Below are positions 15,914-23,234 of a DNA stretch of 64,000 bases, piece after piece (within the stretch, counting starts at the first letter, position 1; each line of letters begins with the position of its first letter). The DNA comes from Tangfeifania diversioriginum (GTDB lineage Bacteria; Bacteroidota; Bacteroidia; Bacteroidales; Prolixibacteraceae): assembly GCA_945873105.1 (NCBI GenBank), contig CAMCBW010000005.1, positions 62,001-126,000 of the forward strand, read 5' to 3'. The notes below the pieces were generated by a model that worked only from the letters and a program-made list of their open reading frames with translations, was not told where the DNA came from and did not search any database. Position numbers and translations under genes: made by a program.

Positions 15914-16329
15914 CTTAGTTATAATCCATCCGATCTTGTTGTTGCACGTAAGCTGATGAAACCCTCATGCACTATCGTGCACAAAATAGCATGTAAATTG
16001 CCCTGAGGGTTCCATGCGTACGTTCTAATTTTCAACAAATTAATACTGCTATTTACGTATGAATAACTTGTCTATATGCAATGAGCCTACGCTTATCCAA
16101 CAGTTTTGATTGTACAAACGCACCTTAAGTTTAGGGATATCTGTTAAAAAAAAGAATATTATTTGTTAACACCAAAGGTATGGATAACAATTGTTTGCGG
16201 GGGGGCAACACATTCAGTAAGCTACCAATGTCGAGCCCAGGGGGATGTAAGGCTGTTGCTGTAACTACGGCACTCATCTGCCATTGCACTTTGTCCCCCC
16301 TGGGCTGGACGATTGGTGACAGGAATGAA
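15914..16329. other. Noncoding spacer with two inverted repeats
   Basis: No convincing gene. Two structures are visible. Positions 15960-16011 have outer arms AACCCTCA / TGAGGGTT with an inner stem TGCAC-TATC-GTGCA (15968-15981). Positions 16234-16244 and 16296-16306 are exact complements (AGCCCAGGGGG) separated by 51 bases. Both are unlike the coding base composition around them. They may be remnants of a mobile element or RNA structures; neither is recognised. Confidence 0.45.
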
Positions 16330-17055
16330 TCAGAAATCAAAGTCCTTTCCCATCACCAGCGTGGCGGCAAAAGGAGCCATCCTGCCCTCATAGCTCAATT
16401 TTATCTCCTTCTTGGTTTCGGTGTCTACCTGGGGTTTTACAGCTACATTTTCTACCGTGAATCCCACTTCAATGTCAACGCCCGCCTCCTTTTTCAGGCT
16501 GATCTCCACACTCTCGGCATAGAAGAGCGCCTTGGCAATGTAATTTCGTTTAATTTTTCTCCGGTAGGCCCTGGAATGGTCCTGGGAAAATTCGGAAAGT
16601 CTTCGCATAATTTCAATGCCGGGGGAATCAATGTTGGTGATCCTTGCTTTTGTAACCCCGTTAATTTTTACCGAGAGTTCTTTCGCGTTGCTGATATCCC
16701 CTTTGAATCCGATGCCAAAAAGAGAAGGGATAGAGAAACCAATATCGATGATATCCTCTTTGGTAAATTCAAAATCCGGTACGTTGGCAAATACCTTTGG
16801 GACAGCCTCCAACGCAAGTTTTAAGGCAGGTAACTCACTTCGCGTGAATATCTCCCCGATCAGATTCTCCCCGGTAGTCCTCCAGTTTCTGGTATCCCAT
16901 TCGTAAATCTCACCCAAAAGCGTGTCGGTGGATGAATGTGGCAGAAGGTCGATGTCCAGCCATTTGAATACTTCTCTGGCCGTTGGTCTCCGATTCACAA
17001 TTTCAAGACCGAGGTCCAAGGCCAATTTGTCTGTCAATTCCTGATTTGTTGCCAT
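16330..17055 (-). CDS. Unrecognised 241-residue protein (weak gasdermin-like layout)
   Basis: I do not recognise this gene with confidence. There is no signal peptide, no transmembrane segment and no Cys. The N-terminal ~80 residues look helical; the rest alternates beta-strands with one basic helical stretch (R-R-L-S-E-F near 155, R-R-K-I-K-R near 170). The order strand pair, basic helix, F-Y-A-E-S-V-E-I-S-L strand, then a terminal K-K-E-I-K-L-S-Y-E-G-R-M hairpin recalls the N-terminal pore domain of gasdermins, but this is a by-eye layout, not a motif match. No protease is adjacent. The gene is alone between the toxin-antitoxin spacer and the 21-bp repeat array. Codon usage looks native. 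Confidence 0.75.
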   Translation of the reverse strand: MATNQELTDKLALDLGLEIVNRRPTAREVFKWLDIDLLPHSSTDTLLGEIYEWDTRNWRTTGENLIGEIFTRSELPALKLALEAVPKVFANVPDFEFTKEDIIDIGFSIPSLFGIGFKGDISNAKELSVKINGVTKARITNIDSPGIEIMRRLSEFSQDHSRAYRRKIKRNYIAKALFYAESVEISLKKEAGVDIEVGFTVENVAVKPQVDTETKKEIKLSYEGRMAPFAATLVMGKDFDF

Positions 17056-17280
17056 AATGAATAAAATGTTTACGATTTTGCCTACTCTGTTTGGTTTTCG
17101 GCTGCTCCATATCTAAACCTATTTTCAGCTTTTTCACCTCAAAATATTCACCTACAGTTAATCTTGGTTGACATAAAAAGGTTACCCACAAAAATGTTAA
17201 ATATTCATTATCAGGTAAATTAAGGTAAGATAACCCGCTGCACGTTCCATTGACCAGGATTGGACGATAGTGTAATAACA

Positions 17281-17469
17281 CCGGATGATCAGTGACATCA
17301 ACCGGGCGATTACTGACGTTAACCGGATGATAGCTGACCTTAACCGGACGTTTACTGACGTGAGCCGGACGATCCCTTACATCGACCGGATGATTAGTGA
17401 CGTAAGCCGGATGATCCCTTACATCAACCGGACACTTGCTGACCATAGCCGGACGGTTACTAACCATCT
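17281..17469. repeat. Nine tandem 21-bp degenerate repeats
   Basis: Nine consecutive units of exactly 21 bases, each starting CCGG (consensus about CCGGAYGATNNSTGACRTNAA), without indels. Because 21 is a multiple of three, both strands stay open across the array: the plus strand could encode heptads such as M-I-S-D-V-N-R (ATG at 17285, 96 codons to 17575) and the minus strand heptads such as R-P-V-D-V-S-N (GTG at 17500, running to 17003 and overlapping the 241-residue gene). No ribosome context or homologue supports either, so I list it as a repeat. Confidence 0.85.
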
Positions 17470-17643
17470 TTGGATCTATACTGCCAAAAAATGGCTGCAC
17501 CCTACCTTTGAAGTAGCGGAATCTGTATTTCCTTGGATGTTATTGAAAATAAGTCGGCTGAAATTCGTTTTTTAATTTTTTTCGGCGTAACTTATATACA
17601 TGAATGATTCATTAACATTATTTATCCCTTATATCTATCTGTT
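17470..17643. other. Spacer after the repeat array
   Basis: With 17056-17280 this makes a 588-base interval between the 241-residue gene and the next CDS. Apart from the repeat array I see no gene, only AT-rich sequence (a T-rich tract near 17570) that may hold the promoter for the gene at 17644. Confidence 0.4.
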
Positions 17644-18591
17644 ATGCAATCAAGACAAGAAAGTAAGCTAAGCATGTACCTGGCGGTGAATGATTATCTG
17701 ACGTCCAACGCCGCTGTGGTGAATCCTCTTCCGAATTATTCGGGCTACGCTGCTGCATTTTTGGGTGCGATTGTTCAGGTCCAAACCCACAGTGAACAGC
17801 AGATGTTTGACAAGTCAGGACTAAAAGTCCACAAGGACCAGTTAAAAGAGACCCTTTGTATGCTCGTATCCGACAGTTCGCGCAAGTTGCAGGCCTATGC
17901 ACGGTATGCCAACAACCAGCTTTTGCTAAGCGAGACCAGGTTTACTGAAAGTGAACTGGACAAGGCAGCCGACAATGTACGCAGGGATTATGCCCAGGGT
18001 ATTTATGACCGGGCGCAGAGTAACCTGACGGCACTGACGGCTTACGGGATCACTGCCGCCACCCAGGCTGCGCTGCAGCACACCATCAATGGCTACGTGT
18101 CTGCGATCCCCAAACCACGCGTAGGGAGAACGGAAACCAAGCAGAGCACCCAACAGTTGGCCGGCGCCTTTGCGGCTGCCGATTCGGCCCTGAAGAACAT
18201 TGATGTAACGATGGAGATCGTTAAGCTGACTCAACCCAACTTTTACAACGGCTACAAATCGGTGCGCAGACTGACTACCACCGGCAGAAGCAAACTGGCC
18301 GTGAAAGGGTTGGTAACCGACCTGTTGAGTGGCGAACCGCTCAAAAAGGCGATCCTCACCTTTGATGCGGATGGCAACGGGTTGATGGCCAAATCGGCTA
18401 CCCCCGGCACCGCGCCTGGCCCGCTGCTGGTGAAGAAAACTGCCAAAAAAGGCGGATTTATTGTCAAATCGCTGCCGGCCGGCAGTTACACGGTATCGTG
18501 CAGCAAATCGGGCTATGCCGGGCAGACCGCTACCCTTGCCGTGGTGGATGGCGAGTTAAGCCAATTGAAGATGCAACTCTCAAAAAGTTAA
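17644..18591 (+). CDS. Helical protein with C-terminal carboxypeptidase-regulatory-like domain
   Basis: A 315-residue protein without signal peptide. Residues 1 to about 215 are mostly helical, Ala/Gln-rich and low in hydrophobic spans, probably a helical bundle. The last ~95 residues (L-A-V-K-G-L-V-T-D to the end) form a CarboxypepD_reg/CnaB-like beta-sandwich with the G-G-F-I-V-K-S-L-P-A-G-S-Y-T-V signature. Such domains are usually exported, so a cytoplasmic version is unusual. Similar proteins are seen in Bacteroidetes, but no role is known to me. The gene is GC-richer than its neighbours. Confidence 0.8.
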   Translation: MQSRQESKLSMYLAVNDYLTSNAAVVNPLPNYSGYAAAFLGAIVQVQTHSEQQMFDKSGLKVHKDQLKETLCMLVSDSSRKLQAYARYANNQLLLSETRFTESELDKAADNVRRDYAQGIYDRAQSNLTALTAYGITAATQAALQHTINGYVSAIPKPRVGRTETKQSTQQLAGAFAAADSALKNIDVTMEIVKLTQPNFYNGYKSVRRLTTTGRSKLAVKGLVTDLLSGEPLKKAILTFDADGNGLMAKSATPGTAPGPLLVKKTAKKGGFIVKSLPAGSYTVSCSKSGYAGQTATLAVVDGELSQLKMQLSKS

Positions 18592-18726
18592 GGTCGCGTG
18601 TTGATAAGGGAACTACGTTGATTCAAGTGGCCACAATGCTATCGGTTTCGGGCTTTGGCGAAGGTGCCGATTTTCACCACAAATGTGTCTGCGGAGCACT
18701 GAACCGCCACCTTAACCAAAACCGTA
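18592..18726. other. Spacer between convergent genes
   Basis: Noncoding. GAACCGC and GCGGTTC form a 7-base inverted repeat near the right end and overlapping the start of the next gene's 3' end, a possible weak bidirectional terminator without a T run. Confidence 0.3.
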
Positions 18727-19374
18727 TTAGCGGTTCGTTGCTTCTATTTTTTGCCCTCCCGGTTTAATTTGTACAAAGTCTTCAGATTTGGTAAAATACT
18801 CCAGCGCTAAAACCAATAGTACCGCGCTTGCATTGTATACTTTCTGCATTATGACCGCCAAACCCAAATAACCAAACCCATATAGGGAAAAGAAGCCGTA
18901 AAAAGTCAATAAGCAAAGAATACAGCCGAATTTAAGCCAATGAAGTTTTGACTTAAGGACAAATACGGTAATGGTAAATAAACCAAACAAGGTTAAAATG
19001 ATCGATAGGGTACCCAAGTCATGCAAGGGTGTTGCAAGCAGGAAAATAAATAATATGTTGGCAGTGCCAATAAATTTTAAAACATTAGCCCATTGACTGG
19101 AAGATAATTTTTTTGACATATTGATAAAAAAAATTCCATAACCCACCGAGTGGAAGGCCATTCCTACAATTGCCCATATCCTGCCAGGGTTTTCTGAACC
19201 ATTTATTGCATTTGCCGCAAACAGATTGCTTATGAAATTTTTTGACCAGTCAAACCCTATGGAATTTTCGTCAAGCAATGAACCGCCAGGATAAACGAAA
19301 GATGCTTTTACAATCAAAATCACGGAAATGACCAAACATATCAAAACTGAATATTTCTTAACCATTTGCTTCAT
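18727..19374 (-). CDS. Small polytopic membrane protein, DUF998-like
   Basis: A 215-residue protein with an N-terminal membrane segment followed by a conserved-looking extracellular loop (F-V-Y-P-G-G-S, then N-F-I-S-N-L-F) and about five further hydrophobic spans; the C-terminus is charged. The P-G-G and N-x-I-S-N-L pattern resembles DUF998-type membrane proteins. No function is assigned. It is followed on the same strand by nothing close, and its upstream neighbour (19498-20184) is 123 bases away. Confidence 0.72.
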   Translation of the reverse strand: MKQMVKKYSVLICLVISVILIVKASFVYPGGSLLDENSIGFDWSKNFISNLFAANAINGSENPGRIWAIVGMAFHSVGYGIFFINMSKKLSSSQWANVLKFIGTANILFIFLLATPLHDLGTLSIILTLFGLFTITVFVLKSKLHWLKFGCILCLLTFYGFFSLYGFGYLGLAVIMQKVYNASAVLLVLALEYFTKSEDFVQIKPGGQKIEATNR

Positions 19375-19497
19375 TTTTAAACTTTCCTTTTTTACTTACA
19401 TGTTAACCCTGCTTGCTGATAGATGCTATTAGTGGCTTGGTTTATTTGAATTAATTGTAATTGTCTGGTATATTATATTTTAACCCAATAGGTTCAA

Positions 19498-20184
19498 TCA
19501 ATCCTTGAACCAAAATGCTTTACTAAGATCGTTTAGGTAATTATCAAAATTATTTACACTAGAATCGGTCATCATAAAATACAAGTAAAATTCCAGTCCG
19601 TCTTTATTTACAACAACAGCTCTGCTTCTTGTATATTTATCCTTGTAAACATTTCCGCGTAAATTGAGCGGATACATCACCATCACATTTGCATTAAACA
19701 TTTTCTGCGCTTGTTCTTTTGGATAATGTGTGAGCATAGAATTTAACTCAACTGATTCACTTTCTGATGCACTATCCATGGGTTTACCATACCTGAAATC
19801 GTGCTTTATCCTACCAAAATTGAGATTATTTAAAGCATTCAAACCCGCATTTCCAAAGTCACTACCTCCTTTTCCTGGAGAAACAAAGACGAAAACCAAA
19901 CACACACCATCTTTGTGTGTAAAAATGGAATGTATAGTGCCAAAAATCACCTTGAATGCAGTACTTCCATAAGAGGGTTCAAAATTATAGACCTGTTTTA
20001 TGGTCGGAAAAATGCTGTCTTGTGTAACAAATATAAGCTCCTTATTTTGCGTAACTGAAAAAGCGGAAGGAATATTTAGACTTACATTTATTCTCTTCAT
20101 TGCCTTTTCTAAAGCAGTTTGTCCAAGTGCATTTGAAACTCCTGTAAAGGATAAAAAGAGGAGCAGCACTAATTTATTGCTCAT
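19498..20184 (-). CDS. Secreted hypothetical protein
   Basis: A 228-residue protein with a clear signal peptide (L-V-L-L-L-F-L-S-F-T-G-V-S-N-A-L-G-Q, cleavage about residue 22). The mature part is alpha/beta and includes L-N-L-R-G-N-V-Y-K-D-K-Y-T-R-S-R, with a tyrosine-rich Y-L-Y-F-M-M near the end. No Cys and no recognised domain. Probably periplasmic. Bacteroidetes encode many lineage-specific proteins of this look. Confidence 0.75.
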   Translation of the reverse strand: MSNKLVLLLFLSFTGVSNALGQTALEKAMKRINVSLNIPSAFSVTQNKELIFVTQDSIFPTIKQVYNFEPSYGSTAFKVIFGTIHSIFTHKDGVCLVFVFVSPGKGGSDFGNAGLNALNNLNFGRIKHDFRYGKPMDSASESESVELNSMLTHYPKEQAQKMFNANVMVMYPLNLRGNVYKDKYTRSRAVVVNKDGLEFYLYFMMTDSSVNNFDNYLNDLSKAFWFKD

Positions 20185-20266
20185 AATATTTTTTTTCTTG
20201 AGTCTTTAAGTCAATTATGCTGTCCAGCAAAGTGACCGGTTGACTTTCACCAGGTCACCGATCAGG

Positions 20267-21304
20267 TTAATGCCCGGTATACGATCTCTTCCCCAAAAAC
20301 CTCGACAGCCCCTCCACATCCAGGTGAAACAAACTGAAAACCCAGCCCACGGCAGCCCGGAGTTTCCAGACCGGCTCTGCCAATCCGTAACCGGAAATTG
20401 CCTTCACGTAATCTTTTCTGGCCGATGCATACTCCTTCCGGATCAGTTTGTACCTCCCCGAACGGGCATAGGCAATCACCATCCTGCGGGTATAGTAGCG
20501 ATTGAGCTCCTTCACATCCACCTTTAAGGATTCGGCCGATGGGTGGCCCTTCAAAAAAGCTTTCGCCATCTTGTAAAACCCCTCTGTCATGACTGCCGGA
20601 TAGGTCTTGGTGACCTGGGAGGCATAGTTGCGCCAATCGCCAAGGGTTTCCGGGACGAAGATGAACCTGCCCACCATGGCGAGTTCATACAGGGTGGGCA
20701 AATCCACCAGGGGAAGGTTGAACAACTGTTTGAATCCACCGACTTCTATCAAAGCCTCTTTTTTGATCAGTATGGTCAGGGCGGGGATGCAATTCCGGTA
20801 GAGGAAAATATTCAGGATACTCCCCGCCGGATCGTTGTTGTAATTGCCGGCATCGGGCGCATCCAGTTCGGGTGCCGTGTAATAGACCACCGTTTTATCT
20901 GCATTGACGCACCTGGCCATGCTCCAGCAGACTGCAGCGGATGGATCGTTTTGCATCGCCTTCACCTGTATCTCCAGTTTGTTGGGGGCCCAGCAGTCAT
21001 CACCTTCCAAAATGGCCAAATATTCGCCCCTGGCCATGGCAACTCCTTTGTTGTAGGTCTCGGAGAGCCTGAAGATGCCAACATTTTCCTGGTTGACCAG
21101 TTTGATCCTGCTATCGGCATCCCGGTAGGAAGCAGCGATTTCTGCCGTACGGTCGGTACTGCCATCGTTGAGGATAATCATCTCCCATTCGGGATAGCTC
21201 TGGCTCAGGACAGATTCGATGCAGTCGGCCAGGTATTTCTCGTGGTTGTAGGTAGGGGAGATAATAGATACCAGTGGTTTCATTTGCATCATAGAACTAC
21301 ACAT
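20267..21304 (-). CDS. Glycosyltransferase family 2
   Basis: A 345-residue GT-A enzyme. The N-terminus P-L-V-S-I-I-S-P-T-Y-N-H-E-K-Y-L is the GT2 nucleotide-binding start, L-N-D-G-S-T-D-R-T follows, and L-E-G-D-D-C-W-A-P contains the metal-binding acidic motif. The ATG for M9 (MKPLVS) is an alternative start 24 bases downstream; the listed start adds only M-C-S-S-M-M-Q-M. It lies 3' of the flippase gene on the same strand, separated by a MITE-like element, and probably adds a sugar to a surface glycan. Confidence 0.88.
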   Translation of the reverse strand: MCSSMMQMKPLVSIISPTYNHEKYLADCIESVLSQSYPEWEMIILNDGSTDRTAEIAASYRDADSRIKLVNQENVGIFRLSETYNKGVAMARGEYLAILEGDDCWAPNKLEIQVKAMQNDPSAAVCWSMARCVNADKTVVYYTAPELDAPDAGNYNNDPAGSILNIFLYRNCIPALTILIKKEALIEVGGFKQLFNLPLVDLPTLYELAMVGRFIFVPETLGDWRNYASQVTKTYPAVMTEGFYKMAKAFLKGHPSAESLKVDVKELNRYYTRRMVIAYARSGRYKLIRKEYASARKDYVKAISGYGLAEPVWKLRAAVGWVFSLFHLDVEGLSRFLGKRSYTGH

Positions 21305-21381
21305 TATAAGTTTAAATATGTCTTTTAATCTATCTTGGTAAATTTACATTTCTATTATTTGTTCCAAACAACAGAATTTGT

Positions 21382-21589
21382 AAAACCTTATTTCCTATGG
21401 CAACCTTAGTAGTAACAAGATGCGTAGAGATAACCCCGACCTTATTACCTTATTTGAAAAAATCTACTTTCTAGGTTCTCTCCTTCCGCCCGATCCCGGA
21501 AGACAGCTTCTAATCAGTAATTGTACACGGGCGGGTTTCGCAAAACGATTCATTTTTTCTACCAAGGTTACCTGAAAAAATAAGGTTTT
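21382..21589. mobile_element. MITE-like element with 31-bp imperfect terminal inverted repeats
   Basis: Left end 21382-21412 and right end 21559-21589 are inverted copies matching at 25 of 31 positions without gaps, sharing AAAACCTTATTT and AACCTT-x-GTAG. They enclose 146 noncoding bases that contain another ACCTTATT copy. No target duplication was seen at the edges and there is no transposase. It accounts for most of the 347-base spacer between the GT2 gene and the flippase gene. Confidence 0.5.
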
Positions 21590-21651
21590 CAAAGCCGAAA
21601 ATTTTCTTGTTTAATTCGAATTGTCTTCAAAATTTCGCCAGAAATACAATT

Positions 21652-23172
21652 TTAATCAGCATTCGGGATTATTCTGAACTTCTTCAATACTTTGTCTGCT
21701 GCCTGGTTGAGATCTGGTGAAATCCTGAAAAAATAGATGGGCAACAGAAATAGAATGGAGAAAATGGTACTTCTTATCAATAAATCAATGATGTAATGAA
21801 AATGCAGGGGTAGGGCAAATGCCGGGAAATAGGCAAATGCGCTGATCAATAGAATGTAGATGAAACGCTTGTTGTAGGGCTGCAGCCCGTACTTGAAATA
21901 GAGGAATAGGTAACGCAACAGGTTAAGCACTCCCAGCGAGGCCGCACTGCTCACAGCTGCTCCCGTTAAACCATACCGCGGAATAAGCAACAGGTTGAGC
22001 GACACCAACAAGACCACCAACACCAGCAAGAGGTAAGACTGGACTTTGTAATATTTGGAGGTGCCCATCAGCGAACTGTTGGCCCCCGTGGCCATGTCCA
22101 ACAGGCAACCCAGTCCAATGAAGAAAATCACCCATTTGCCCGAGAGGTACTCCGGCCCTACGATCTGGATGATGTTGTCAATATTGAGCCAAACCCCCAG
22201 AAAAAGGTAGGACCCAATCACAAAAAGGGTGAGGCAGCTCTTTTCGTAGATATCTTTCAGCGTTTTTCTGTCCTCGTTTTTCCAGGCTTCCGCCGCAGCT
22301 ACATTGGCAATTTTGTAGATGGATCGTGCCGGAAGACTCACCACAATGCCAAAAAAGAAGCAGATGGCGTAGACCCCGGCGGCATCCAGTCCCATCATTT
22401 TATTGATCATAATCAAATCCACATTCTGGATCATGATGACCGTTAAACCATTCAGTATACTGAAAAGAGAGACTACACCTACCGAACGGATCATTTTCCT
22501 GTCAAGAAAACCAAGTTCGAACCGCAGGTTAAATTGACCCTCCCTGATCAGGGTATAGAGGATGTAAATGGTAGGTAACGAAATGGCTGCGATGTAGGCC
22601 AATACAAACTGGTGAAAGGTGAGCAGATTGAAATAGTAGAGTGCAATCATCAGAATGATCAGGACCCTTTGAAAAATCTCCTTCAGGAAGGTGCCATGAA
22701 CGCTGTTCATCAGGGCAGAGTAGTAGATATCCAGGATGGAGAAGAACAACTGAAAAAAAACAAGCACCACCAGATAGTTGATGTATTCGACCAGCAGGGT
22801 GGATTTCTCCAGGCTCATCTCTACGAGTAATGGCTTAAATATCAACAACAAGATGGCCGAAATAAGGAATCCAATCATTCCTATGGATAGTGCAAAGGGA
22901 AGAAATCCATGGTGTTTGTTGTCCTCTGTGCGGAAGAAAGGGAACAACCGGATGGTGGCACCGTTGATTCCAAGTGTACCAAATTGGGCAATCAGGGTGG
23001 AGTAGGTGACAATGATCTTCAGCAATCCGACTTCGGTGGTGGTATAGATGCGGGGAAGGAGAATGGCTGTGGTGATAAATCCCAGCAGAACACCCAGATA
23101 GACGTAAATTGTTCCTTTAACGGATTGTTTGACAATGATTCCCAACAGGATAGAATTTTCAAATAAGGACAA
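21652..23172 (-). CDS. Oligosaccharide flippase (MOP superfamily, Wzx-like)
   Basis: A 506-residue integral membrane protein with about 14 hydrophobic segments, the number typical of Wzx/MviN-type flippases. The N-terminus (K-G-T-I-Y-V-Y-L-G-V-L-L-G-F) and the N-x-D-L-I-M-I-N-K-M-M-G motif at the middle match polysaccharide biosynthesis proteins. It probably moves lipid-linked glycans across the inner membrane, in line with the glycosyltransferases at 11.5-14 and 20.3 kb. It is divergent from the YfhO gene, with 62 bases between. Confidence 0.88.
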   Translation of the reverse strand: MSLFENSILLGIIVKQSVKGTIYVYLGVLLGFITTAILLPRIYTTTEVGLLKIIVTYSTLIAQFGTLGINGATIRLFPFFRTEDNKHHGFLPFALSIGMIGFLISAILLLIFKPLLVEMSLEKSTLLVEYINYLVVLVFFQLFFSILDIYYSALMNSVHGTFLKEIFQRVLIILMIALYYFNLLTFHQFVLAYIAAISLPTIYILYTLIREGQFNLRFELGFLDRKMIRSVGVVSLFSILNGLTVIMIQNVDLIMINKMMGLDAAGVYAICFFFGIVVSLPARSIYKIANVAAAEAWKNEDRKTLKDIYEKSCLTLFVIGSYLFLGVWLNIDNIIQIVGPEYLSGKWVIFFIGLGCLLDMATGANSSLMGTSKYYKVQSYLLLVLVVLLVSLNLLLIPRYGLTGAAVSSAASLGVLNLLRYLFLYFKYGLQPYNKRFIYILLISAFAYFPAFALPLHFHYIIDLLIRSTIFSILFLLPIYFFRISPDLNQAADKVLKKFRIIPNAD

Positions 23173-23234
23173 AAGTAGGAAAAACCATTGTATAAAAAAA
23201 TGTACTTTTACGACCGAATATCAACACAGTAGCC

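Noticed and set aside
16180..16824. 214-codon plus-strand frame
   Set aside because: It is antisense to the 241-residue gene and has an unlikely composition.
17281..17469. CRISPR array
   Set aside because: Units are contiguous with no spacers, degenerate, and no cas genes are near.
17003..17500. 165-codon minus-strand reading frame across the 21-bp repeats
   Set aside because: It starts with GTG, overlaps the start of the 241-residue gene in another frame, and its openness is explained by the repeat unit being a multiple of three.
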